A model generated the notes under the pieces. The model was given only the letters and a program-made list of their open reading frames with translations, made no database searches and was not told the origin of the DNA. From a virus, in the IMG/VR virus record IMGVR_UViG_3300005253_000259, positions 1 to 28,719 of that record: a stretch of 28,719 nt of DNA. The stretch is one strand, 5' to 3'. The position numbers were made by a program, and so were the translations under genes. The first letter of the stretch is position 1. Each line of letters begins with the position of its first letter. Shown here in pieces: positions 12,533 to 19,150 of the stretch.

Positions 12533-14975
12533 ATATCATATAGGTCTATCACCACACGCCATCGATGACTTAGGTCTTTCAGGGCTAGAGCCGAAAGACA
12601 TAGCTGCTCGCGCAGTAACACCAGCTGAGATCGCCGCGACAATGGGCGATGCGGGTAGCAGAGTCCCCGACGGATACGTGATCCCCTACTTTGATATCCG
12701 GGGAGAGAGTGTGCCTTACTATCGAATTAAGATCCTCGACACGCACGCGGGGGTTAAGTATCGTGCTATCAAGAACGAGCCGAATCACATCTACTATCCG
12801 CCCAAACTGCCTGCGCTCTTAAAGCAGCAGCAGCCCAATTACATGATCATCACCGAAGGCGAGAAGAAGGCAGCATGTGCTGTCAAGTTAGGTTATCCTT
12901 GTATTGCGCTAAGCGGAGTGGACAACTGGCGCAATAGACGAATAACCTTCCCTGAATCGTCCGAACTCACGAGGATCAAAAGTCGAGGAGTGATCCAAGC
13001 CAAGATCCCGTCAGGCGACTCTAATGCACTGGTAATGGAGGACTCTGGCATTGTGGCAGTAGGCTTCCACGACCTTATCGACTTCCTAGTGGTGCGGCAG
13101 ATGGAGGTCATTATAATTTTCGATACCGACAAAGGCGGCATCAAAACACAGGTGCAACGTGCCGCAGCCCAGCTAGGCTACGAGCTACGCTACAGAGGCT
13201 TGCCTATCATTCGGATACGTCAGCTAGTTCTACCCCCCAGTGTTAAGGGTGATAAGATAGGACTAGACGACTACTTCATGCGTAAGGGGTCGAAGGAATT
13301 CGCCAAGATCCTACGAGTATGCCGACGCAAGCGCATTGCATTCCCACGACACCCTAATCCTAAAACTTTCGTCGCCTCCCGTCTCCAGAAATCACGCCTC
13401 TCGCGCAAGGAAACTCAAGACGTATCCTTGAGTATTTTGATGGAGCTGGAGACGCGGGGGCGACGTCTTAGAAACGCTGCAACCAATGACATGTTCTACT
13501 TCAACGAACAGTCACATACGCTTATGGAAGTGCACCTCGGGAATCCAAGGATCATGTTGCACGATACAGCATTTGGGTCGTACCTATATCGGGAGTTCAA
13601 TCTCTCTGCAACCGATACGCGTGTCGTTGGCTGGCTGGCGTCCCAGTTCCACGGCGAGCCCGGCACAGAGGACACAATGACGCGCAAGGTCTTTGCTAAG
13701 CCAGAAGAGATGCCTGATTGTATTGCCTACCAATTGTCTGACTCGCACTTCGTGATCATAACACCCAATCCTGAGAAGCCCTACATCATATGTGAGAATG
13801 GCATGCACGGTGTGCTCTTCGAACAGGGACACGTTAAACCCATAGCCCACGCGGCGATAGAATTGGAACTGGAGCAGCACATCGAGAGTGACGAGTGCCT
13901 ATGGCGTATGGTCTTGAAGGACTTTAACTTTACTCCTAGCGTTCCATCAGCAGATAGTGCAGTAGGCAATGAACAACATCTTAAAGAGGGCCGGATGCTA
14001 GCTATCCTGCTCTATTACATTTCGCCTTGGCTCTTACGGTGGCGCGGTACTCAATTGCCGGTAGAGCTGATCTTAGGGGAACCCGGCTCCGGCAAGTCTT
14101 CTCTTTACGAGCTGCGCCAAACTATCGTAACCGGGTATCCCCGCCTGAGCAATATGACTAATGACATAAGAGATTGGTATGCAGGAATTACTAGTCGAGG
14201 AGGGATCCATGTGCTCGACAACATCCACTTCACGGCCACGACCAAAGATTATCAACAACGCCTCTCCGACGAGCTTTGTCGACTCGTTACCGAGCCCGAC
14301 CCGCACGTGGAGATGCGTAAACTGTACACCAACTCAGAAGTGTTATCGCTGCCGGTCACTACGACTTTTGCTCTTACGGCAATGGAGCAACCTTTCTACA
14401 CGCTTGATCTCATTCAGCGCGCGGCTATTTTCGAGCTGGAAGTTATCCAGGCCGGACACGACGCTGGATGGGTCAGAAATCAAGTCAGCATGGGACGAGG
14501 ACGAATAGGATGGGTGGCTCATCAGTTAGCGGCCCTGCATAAGTTCCTCAAGCTGGCAGTATTCGAGGGTGCCTGGGACGAGAACTACCGGGCCACACAT
14601 AGGCTTGCCAACTACGAGCAGGTACTGATGTTAATGGCGCGTGTGCTCAAGATGGACCATGAATGGATTCCTGAAGCCCTTAAACGCCAGACGGCTACCA
14701 AGATGTCCGAAACCGACTGGACAATGGCGGGCCTGGAGGAGTTCGTAGGGTGGGCGAAGGACAAGAACCCAGAAGATTACCAAACCGTCCGCTTTGGATC
14801 CAAGGAGATTGGCGCGTGGGCGCAGGAACACGAGACATATTGCAAGAACGGAACATTGATAAACACCTGGAGACTCGGCAAGTATCTACGGGCGCATCGA
14901 GGCTCGATTCAGAAGCTATTGCATATGCACGAGAGTGGGACACTGAACAACAAGACCGTGTACTCCATCGATTAG
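12519..14975 (+). CDS. primase-helicase (TOPRIM-like domain plus P-loop ATPase, 818 aa)
   Basis: GTG start at 12519 behind CAGGAACGACAG, overlapping the previous gene; GTG at 12525 is an alternative. The TOPRIM-like part (residues about 100-270) has MIITEGEKKAACAVKLGYP and ALSGVDNW, then IIIFDTDKGG for the Asp-x-Asp site; this matches primases of the DUF3854/TOPRIM kind. Residues about 480-680 hold the ATPase: Walker A LGEPGSGKSSL (near 520), then GIHVLDNIHF as Walker B-like and LPVTTTFAL as sensor. No Zn finger is visible. It would unwind DNA and make primers at the fork. The gene is probably intact; a second copy of its last 27 bases lies at 15626-15652. Confidence 0.88.
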   Translation: MSVSEYHIGLSPHAIDDLGLSGLEPKDIAARAVTPAEIAATMGDAGSRVPDGYVIPYFDIRGESVPYYRIKILDTHAGVKYRAIKNEPNHIYYPPKLPALLKQQQPNYMIITEGEKKAACAVKLGYPCIALSGVDNWRNRRITFPESSELTRIKSRGVIQAKIPSGDSNALVMEDSGIVAVGFHDLIDFLVVRQMEVIIIFDTDKGGIKTQVQRAAAQLGYELRYRGLPIIRIRQLVLPPSVKGDKIGLDDYFMRKGSKEFAKILRVCRRKRIAFPRHPNPKTFVASRLQKSRLSRKETQDVSLSILMELETRGRRLRNAATNDMFYFNEQSHTLMEVHLGNPRIMLHDTAFGSYLYREFNLSATDTRVVGWLASQFHGEPGTEDTMTRKVFAKPEEMPDCIAYQLSDSHFVIITPNPEKPYIICENGMHGVLFEQGHVKPIAHAAIELELEQHIESDECLWRMVLKDFNFTPSVPSADSAVGNEQHLKEGRMLAILLYYISPWLLRWRGTQLPVELILGEPGSGKSSLYELRQTIVTGYPRLSNMTNDIRDWYAGITSRGGIHVLDNIHFTATTKDYQQRLSDELCRLVTEPDPHVEMRKLYTNSEVLSLPVTTTFALTAMEQPFYTLDLIQRAAIFELEVIQAGHDAGWVRNQVSMGRGRIGWVAHQLAALHKFLKLAVFEGAWDENYRATHRLANYEQVLMLMARVLKMDHEWIPEALKRQTATKMSETDWTMAGLEEFVGWAKDKNPEDYQTVRFGSKEIGAWAQEHETYCKNGTLINTWRLGKYLRAHRGSIQKLLHMHESGTLNNKTVYSID
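14949..14975 (+). repeat. 3' end of the primase gene, copy 1
   Basis: Encodes NKTVYSID and the TAG stop. It matches 15626-15652 at 24 of 27 bases; all three differences are in third positions (ATC/ATT, GAT/GAC) or in the stop codon (TAG/TAA). See copy 2. Confidence 0.8.
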
Positions 14976-14984
14976 GAGAGAAAG

Positions 14985-15359
14985 ATGACTAACCAGGACA
15001 GAATCCAGCTTGCCGAGGCGATGAAATTAGAGATTTACAGTCGCGGGGCAGACACATATCCGCTTAGAAAATTACACAATAACCTTATGCAGCCCTTCAC
15101 TCCTCTCACAGACGCTAACGACGACGTTGCGATATTGGAGTGGGCAAGAACTACAGACTATTGCGTGTGCGGCCATCCAATCTGGGAGCTAATTGATAGC
15201 GAACTTGTTCGTGCCGGCGACGAAATGCTGACTGACTACAAGGTTGGAATGATTGCCAAAGCTGCATCGAGGGCGTTGGATCGTGCCTCGGAAGAGCCAC
15301 AACGTGATGAAGCACTGAATCACCTAGATTATCGGTCAGATACGGACAAAGAGCTATGA
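14985..15359 (+). CDS. DRIQLAEA-type phage protein (124 aa), paralog of the 8264 gene
   Basis: Start at 14985 after AGGAGAGAAAG. Shares DRIQLAEA at the start, TDANDDVAILEWAR in the middle and a Y-K-V-G helix near the end with the 8264 protein. It is longer by a Cys-rich insert (CVCGHP) and a charged tail of 25 residues. Lies in the two-gene module flanked by copies of the primase 3' end. Function unknown. Confidence 0.82.
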   Translation: MTNQDRIQLAEAMKLEIYSRGADTYPLRKLHNNLMQPFTPLTDANDDVAILEWARTTDYCVCGHPIWELIDSELVRAGDEMLTDYKVGMIAKAASRALDRASEEPQRDEALNHLDYRSDTDKEL

Positions 15360-15619
15360 CTGACCAAGACAATCGCAGCTTTCCAATACAGCGCAGCATC
15401 TTATTGCCACGGGAGCAAGCAGTTGTGCCCAAGGATGTCTATATGGCGGCTTACGAGGTTTATTGCCACGTCTATGGGGCACAAGAGGCAATGATTACCG
15501 GATGGTGTCGCGGAGGGTTTGGAATTGGCGAACTTGTTGCCTTTCTTTACGCGAAGCCTTTCCCGAAAGAATTGTGGCGAGCAAAAGTTGACGAAGCATT
15601 TGATGGGATGAAATTATGA
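15356..15619 (+). CDS. conserved small phage protein (87 aa)
   Basis: Starts at 15356 with ATGA overlap. PKDVYMAAYEVYCHVYG, then QEAMITGWCRGGFGIGEL and FLYAKPFPKELW are a pattern seen in other small phage proteins; helical throughout, with one Cys each in the two helices. Unknown function. It ends just before the second copy of the primase 3' end and belongs with the previous gene to the inserted module. Confidence 0.78.
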   Translation: MTDQDNRSFPIQRSILLPREQAVVPKDVYMAAYEVYCHVYGAQEAMITGWCRGGFGIGELVAFLYAKPFPKELWRAKVDEAFDGMKL

Positions 15620-15625
15620 GTGAGC

Positions 15626-15652
15626 AACAAGACCGTGTACTCCATTGACTAA
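15626..15652 (+). repeat. 3' end of a primase homolog, copy 2 (recombination scar)
   Basis: Reads AAC AAG ACC GTG TAC TCC ATT GAC TAA, the same peptide NKTVYSID as the primase end, with only synonymous differences from copy 1. There is no upstream frame to make it a gene. The flanks are also alike (TGARCAACAAG before, AGGAG after), so it looks like a remnant left by insertion or exchange of the 14985-15619 module. Confidence 0.8.
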
Positions 15653-15663
15653 CAGGAGCAGAA

Positions 15664-15852
15664 ATGAGTAATTGCGTTATGTGCGAATCACCATTGCCGG
15701 ACAATCAGGGATCAAATACCTGTTTAATGTGTTACGGCGATCCGGGCCACGGTACAGACGGCTACTACCAAGACTGGCTTGAGCGCAGTCAAGAGGAAGA
15801 TATTCAGCATCAAATCGATGGTGCGTGTGACCAGGATAGGCAGAAGCAATGA
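15664..15852 (+). CDS. Zn-ribbon-like small protein (62 aa)
   Basis: Start at 15664 after AACAGGAGCAGAA. CVMC at residues 4-7 and CLMC at about 20-23, separated by PLPDNQGSNT, form a typical four-Cys zinc site. The C-terminal 30 residues are acidic and helical. Overlaps the next start by ATGA. The family is common in phages; function unknown. Confidence 0.8.
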   Translation: MSNCVMCESPLPDNQGSNTCLMCYGDPGHGTDGYYQDWLERSQEEDIQHQIDGACDQDRQKQ

Positions 15853-16178
15853 GCAAGTGCTACGACTGCGATGAGCCGTATGGCTCCCAAAGATTCCCTG
15901 ATCTCATTATTCCTAATTGGGTATGGGATCAGATTAGTCCAACGGGTAACTCGGGTGGGTTGTTGTGCCCTTGCTGCATTATTCGGCGGCTTGAGCGGAA
16001 AGGGCTTGAAAACATTCCGCACATATTTGCTTCTGGGCCGCTGTATATCACCGGCGCAGACGAACCAGCGTGGACATGGGTAGGAAACCTTATGGAGAGA
16101 TTAAGGCGCGTGGAAGATAAGCTGGATACTATCCAGCCCGAACGGGGCCAGAATGAGCGATTTCAAATTGGGCGTTGA
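15849..16178 (+). CDS. Zn-binding phage protein of IPNWVWDQISPTGN type (109 aa)
   Basis: Starts at 15849 with ATGA overlap. CYDC at residues 4-7, then DLIIPNWVWDQISPTGN, GGLLCPCCIIRRLERKGL, and FASGPL. This combination is one I know from unannotated genes of phages and alphaproteobacterial prophages; the Cys residues (CxxC and CPCC) form a zinc site. The C-terminal part is a helix (MERLRRVEDKLDTI). Its last codons overlap the next promoter. Confidence 0.84.
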   Translation: MSKCYDCDEPYGSQRFPDLIIPNWVWDQISPTGNSGGLLCPCCIIRRLERKGLENIPHIFASGPLYITGADEPAWTWVGNLMERLRRVEDKLDTIQPERGQNERFQIGR

Positions 16179-16203
16179 TTTCACTTAATGAATATCATAT
16201 AAT
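16175..16203 (+). promoter_or_regulatory. sigma70-type promoter for the 16272 gene
   Basis: TTGATT at 16175-16180 and TATAAT at 16198-16203 with the optimal 17-bp spacer; the -35 box overlaps the stop codon of the previous gene. About 68 bp of leader follow before the ATG at 16272. Confidence 0.82.
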
Positions 16204-16271
16204 AATTATACACGCGAGGATTTCGTGTGACATGTTACACCAACCCAAAGAAGACCAACAGGAGTAAGACC

Positions 16272-16607
16272 ATGGCTGACAAAGACACAAAGAAAGAAGG
16301 GCAAGGACGCGCAGTAGTACTGCCAAACGGGAAGCTACGCATCGACTATATCCGTGATGCGTACTACAACGCGAAGACAGGCTTGCACGTCGACGGCGAG
16401 CAGAAGACACGCTCGGAGATCAAGAACGCGATCAACGAGATGCTCACCAAGGCAGGCAAGAAAGACGCAGAGATCCCGTACCAAATCGTTTTCGCCGCGA
16501 CGAAGACGAAGGAAGACCCGCGCAAGGCCGCAGCCGCTAAAGCTGCAGCCGCTGCCAAGACTGCAAAAGACACAGCAGCCGCGGGGGGCGACGCCAAGAC
16601 GAAGTAA
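16272..16607 (+). CDS. small basic Ala/Lys-rich protein (111 aa)
   Basis: Start at 16272 behind AACAGGAGTAAGACC. The first 75 residues carry the ordered part: KLRIDYIRDAYYNA, then TRSEIKNAINEML and IPYQIVFAATK. The last 35 residues are Ala/Lys repeats, with runs of Ala, like histone tails or small nucleoid proteins. The RSxI and PYQxV elements correspond to RSDI and RYQHV of the 682 protein, which also lies behind a strong promoter. Probably abundant and DNA- or RNA-binding; this is an inference. It is followed by the hairpin array at 16625-16731. Confidence 0.84.
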   Translation: MADKDTKKEGQGRAVVLPNGKLRIDYIRDAYYNAKTGLHVDGEQKTRSEIKNAINEMLTKAGKKDAEIPYQIVFAATKTKEDPRKAAAAKAAAAAKTAKDTAAAGGDAKTK

Positions 16608-16624
16608 ACCGAGCCCAAGCGAAA

Positions 16625-16731
16625 GCGGGATCAAAGTGTTAGGTTTCTCCAAATCCCTAACATTTCCCGCGCCCGAGGGAAGACAGACACTCCCCCGTTT
16701 GTCTTCCCTCACCTACGCGGGACGATCCCGC
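16625..16731 (+). promoter_or_regulatory. tandem hairpins with alternative pairing before the 16744 gene
   Basis: Three hairpins in 107 bases. H1 has outer arms GCGGGA (16625-16630) and TCCCGC (16665-16670), and inner arms TGTTAGG (16637-16643) and CCTAACA (16656-16662). H2 has an 11-bp perfect stem GAGGGAAGACA (16675-16685) and TGTCTTCCCTC (16700-16710). H3 is GCGGGA-CGA-TCCCGC (16717-16731). The first GCGGGA can also pair with the last TCCCGC. No U-tract follows. H3 abuts the AGGAG of the 16744 gene, so translation control or RNA processing is plausible. Confidence 0.7.
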
Positions 16732-16743
16732 AGGAGAAGTGAA

Positions 16744-16890
16744 ATGGCGAACGGAGAAGAACGAGAGCACCAAAACCGAATCGAAGCATTGTTAAGTGCT
16801 GTACGACACAGGCTTAAAGACGAAACTGCTGACGACATAGTTGAGTCAGCCAAGAAGTACTTTAAGTTCCTTCAGGGCGACGACAAATAG
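16744..16890 (+). CDS. hypothetical small helical protein (48 aa)
   Basis: Start at 16744 behind GCAGGAGAAGTGA. Reads MANGEEREHQNRIEALLS, then RHRLKDETADDIVES and KYFKFLQGDDK. Two helices, strongly charged, without hydrophobic span. The ribosome binding site touches hairpin H3 upstream, so expression may be controlled. Function unknown. Confidence 0.75.
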   Translation: MANGEEREHQNRIEALLSAVRHRLKDETADDIVESAKKYFKFLQGDDK

Positions 16891-16900
16891 GTTGAAGGCT

Positions 16901-16976
16901 TCTCTAAGGATCGCGCCTGATGTGAAGAGGGCTAGGATAGAAGTAAAACTATTCGTGAGTCCACCTATCTTAGAGA
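16901..16976 (+). promoter_or_regulatory. inverted repeat in the leader of the RuvC-like gene
   Basis: TCTCTAAGGAT at 16901-16911 and ATCTTAGAGA at 16967-16976 pair over 10 bases with one bulged G; the second arm ends 9 bases before the ATG at 16986. A shorter nested pair (GGATAG, CTATC) lies within. It could be a long-range RNA stem that presents or hides the start region. No promoter is evident in the gap. Confidence 0.4.
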
Positions 16977-16985
16977 GGACGAGTC

Positions 16986-17504
16986 ATGGAATTTAAGGAA
17001 CTTGCTTTGCAAGTCCGTGCATCAAAGAAGCTGCCCGAGATAAGTGACATCCACACCACATTGTGCTTCGATCCTGGACACACGACAGGGTGGGCTGCAT
17101 TCTCGCGCTTCGACATCATAAGTCACGGAGAGATCGATACAAACAACATCGAGAAGGCCACGCTCGAGGTCGAACTCCTCATCAGCGAGTATCAACCCGA
17201 CGTCATAATTATAGAGGACTACCGAATTTACAGGCATCGAGTCAAGCAACATGCTGGCTCCGACATGCTGACTACACGCATAATTGGCTGCATCGAAACG
17301 CTGGCCATTATGTGTCATATACCACACATCGTCAAGCAACCCGCTCACATTGCCAAAGGCTTCTGCACGGACACGAAGCTTAGAGAATGGGGTTTCTATC
17401 AGAAGGGTGAGAAGCACGCTCGTGATGCAATCCGCCACGGCTGCTACTTCCTTTTGTTTGGCGCCATCAAGAAGGCTGACAAAGCAAGGATGACAGTAGG
17501 ATGA
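16986..17504 (+). CDS. RuvC-like Holliday junction resolvase (172 aa)
   Basis: Start at 16986 behind AGAGAGGACGAGTC. RNase H fold with acidic residues in the expected places: Asp29 in CFDPGHTTGWA, Glu77 in VIIIEDYRIY, and His144-x-x-Asp147 in KHARDAIRHGCYF. The order strand-D-x-G, E-D-Y, HxxDA is that of phage RuvC-like proteins. It would cleave four-way junctions made by recombination and branched replication. The length matches RuvC (about 170). Annealing partner candidates are the nuclease and ATPase genes at 21473 and 22531. Another RNase H-fold nuclease role is possible. Confidence 0.85.
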   Translation: MEFKELALQVRASKKLPEISDIHTTLCFDPGHTTGWAAFSRFDIISHGEIDTNNIEKATLEVELLISEYQPDVIIIEDYRIYRHRVKQHAGSDMLTTRIIGCIETLAIMCHIPHIVKQPAHIAKGFCTDTKLREWGFYQKGEKHARDAIRHGCYFLLFGAIKKADKARMTVG

Positions 17505-17725
17505 GCCACGCAGACAAAAAGATTCTAAGCATATTGTGCTTGCACCCCAACGATTCTTACTACGTATGCGGACAGTATCACGTGACGCGCATTACGTACG
17601 AACAGGTCAATTATGGTGACTACGGTATTGGGCAGTATAACGTGTACAAGGACGATCAGCTCTTCGCAACCGTTATGCACCGAGCAGTAGCAGAGATCAA
17701 TTACGTACAGGAACCAGTAGGATAA
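17501..17725 (+). CDS. hypothetical protein (74 aa)
   Basis: Unrecognised. Start overlaps the previous TGA. Reads KKILSILCLHPNDSYY, then ITYEQVNYGDYGIGQYNVY and VAEINYVQEPVG. Tyr- and Asn-rich beta pattern with two Cys; likely a small beta domain. Conserved arrangement of Y-G-D-Y-G with a nearby strand is seen in other small phage proteins. Confidence 0.74.
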   Translation: MSHADKKILSILCLHPNDSYYVCGQYHVTRITYEQVNYGDYGIGQYNVYKDDQLFATVMHRAVAEINYVQEPVG

Positions 17726-17735
17726 GGAGAACGCA

Positions 17736-18035
17736 ATGGCAGAAGAAATAACACTCATCCTAGGCAATATCGAAGCATTCAACAAAGCCGTGCATTGTGG
17801 CGTACCACAAGTCAGTCCTATGACAATTATCACAAAGGATCACGCTCTACAGAGCGGTAAAAGCGGCGCGGTTATAGCCTTCAAAGTTGAATTTGGCGGG
17901 TTAATACTAGACGTACAAGCGACAACAACCGTACTAAATCTGCTTAATGCATTATCTGCACTTAGGGGGCGCTACGACGATACAGGGCGCCTATTAACCC
18001 ACCACACATCGGACGGGAGCGAAAATGAGTTCTGA
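17736..18035 (+). CDS. hypothetical protein (99 aa)
   Basis: Unrecognised. Start at 17736 behind AAGGAGAACGCA. Alpha/beta pattern (ITLILGNIEAFNKAVHCG, SGAVIAFKVEF, ILDVQATTTVLNLLNALSAL). The segment after residue 75 is polar. It overlaps the next gene by 11 bases. No motif is diagnostic. Confidence 0.74.
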   Translation: MAEEITLILGNIEAFNKAVHCGVPQVSPMTIITKDHALQSGKSGAVIAFKVEFGGLILDVQATTTVLNLLNALSALRGRYDDTGRLLTHHTSDGSENEF

Positions 18036-18471
18036 AATCAATCCCAAGCACTACGACCTAGAAGTCAAAGGCCATAAGTTTGAAGTAGCGGACCTTATGG
18101 AAGCCCACTTCGCACAAGATGCACACCTCGCGCAGGCGTTTAAGTATCTAATGCGCGCAGGACGTAAAGCAGATGCCTCCTACGTTGCGGACGTTGCCAA
18201 ATGTCTCTGGTGGTGTGCCAAGTCCATTATGTTCCACGGCGGAACATTCGAGTTGCCCGAAGGATCCCCATTCATGCCTTTGGGCGTAATAACGCACAAG
18301 AAGAAGTCCAAAAAGAAGACAGGTACACGACCAGGCACCCTCAAATCCGGAGTGCACGCTCGAGTGACGAGACCCCAAGTTTCTGGCAGGAGACCCAAGG
18401 AGACAGATACGAGCCTTAGGGCAGCACGTAAGTCAATACGCAAGTTAGATAAAGCAGTACGCAAGCCATGA
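18025..18471 (+). CDS. DUF3310 domain protein (148 aa)
   Basis: Start at 18025. The N-terminal half contains INPKHYDLEVKGHKFEV, DLMEAHF, AQAFKYLMRAGRKADASYV and DVAKCLWW, which correspond to the DUF3310 pattern (P-x-H-Y, helix, K-Y-x-x-R-a-g-x-K, K-a-x-w-y). The first part is close to that of the small phage nucleotide-kinase-annotated proteins, but no ATP site is visible. The C-terminal half is a Lys/Arg-rich tail (KKSKKKTGT, RKLDKAVRK) that may bind nucleic acid. Overlaps the next start. Confidence 0.8.
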   Translation: MSSEINPKHYDLEVKGHKFEVADLMEAHFAQDAHLAQAFKYLMRAGRKADASYVADVAKCLWWCAKSIMFHGGTFELPEGSPFMPLGVITHKKKSKKKTGTRPGTLKSGVHARVTRPQVSGRRPKETDTSLRAARKSIRKLDKAVRKP

Positions 18472-18860
18472 AACAGTGCGTTGGGTGCGGGAACTATAAA
18501 GAGCGCAGGAAGTTCTATGCTAGTCAGCTCAATGACGACGGACTGAACCGTTACTGCAAAGCGTGCTGCAAGGTCAACCGCGCGCTTGAAAACGTTCGCA
18601 AGCGTGACCGCAAGAGCAAGATCAGTTTCCGCCAAAGGCACAGAGCCAACCAGCTCCAGGTGGAATGTGACGATACTATCACGCTAGTTAAGGTCTTCAA
18701 GCGAGACGCAGGGATATGTGCTCTCTGTACTCGATGGGTTCAGCCAAGGCATGCTTCTATGGACCATAAATATCCTCTCGGAAAGGGCGGGACGCATACA
18801 TGGGACAACATACAACTATCACACCTGAAATGCAACCTGCGCAAAGGAGCCCGCACATGA
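18468..18860 (+). CDS. HNH endonuclease with N-terminal Zn ribbon (130 aa)
   Basis: Start at 18468. Residues 4-34 hold CVGC and CKACC, a zinc ribbon of the kind found at the N terminus of many phage HNH proteins. The HNH part starts with ICALC (84-87), then MDHKYPLGKGGTHTWDNIQ with His100 as the general base and Asn near 115, and LKCNLRKG. It makes DNA nicks or breaks; such phage enzymes may be homing, packaging-related or repair nucleases. It sits between the resolvase and helicase genes. No sign of an intron or intein was seen. The gene is intact. Confidence 0.88.
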   Translation: MKQCVGCGNYKERRKFYASQLNDDGLNRYCKACCKVNRALENVRKRDRKSKISFRQRHRANQLQVECDDTITLVKVFKRDAGICALCTRWVQPRHASMDHKYPLGKGGTHTWDNIQLSHLKCNLRKGART

Positions 18861-19150
18861 ACGACAAACTAAATTTGCCCCGCGATGTCGACGCGGAGGA
18901 AACAAAAGTATCTGGGCGCTTTTCGGTCTCGCCGAACGATTCGGGCTATAGCGCCTTCAGAGCTCATGGCGCATTTAGTGTCAAATGGCGGGTCTTATTA
19001 AATGGCCATGAAGTGCCACACGCCGTGATGGCAGACACAGAGCGTGGCGAGATAGTTGCCGCCCTCATCAAAGACGGACACCCTCTTATCCTTGCTGGCG
19101 TAATTGCACAAGAAACCCTATATGGGTCCGTCGAGGTCTTCATCAAATGA
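18857..19150 (+). CDS. hypothetical protein (97 aa)
   Basis: Unrecognised. The ATG at 18857 overlaps the previous TGA; Shine-Dalgarno AAAGGAG precedes. Beta-rich soluble sequence (FSVSPNDSGY, VKWRVLLNGHEV, VMADTERGEIVAALIKDG, SVEVFIK). The VEVFIK end and an inner GEIVAAL helix resemble other small phage proteins of unknown function. It overlaps the helicase start. Confidence 0.74.
   Translation: MNDKLNLPRDVDAEETKVSGRFSVSPNDSGYSAFRAHGAFSVKWRVLLNGHEVPHAVMADTERGEIVAALIKDGHPLILAGVIAQETLYGSVEVFIK

Noticed and set aside
14750-14992. Alternative + frame across the primase end (80 codons)
   Set aside because: The duplicated 3' end keeps the primase frame by synonymous changes, while this frame is broken in the copy.
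16654-16712. Intrinsic terminator after the 16272 gene
   Set aside because: The H2 stem is strong, but it is followed by TCACCTAC, not a T-tract, so factor-independent termination is unlikely.
18468-18860. HNH gene as a homing endonuclease in an intron
   Set aside because: The neighbouring genes appear whole and no split gene or intron boundary is visible around it.
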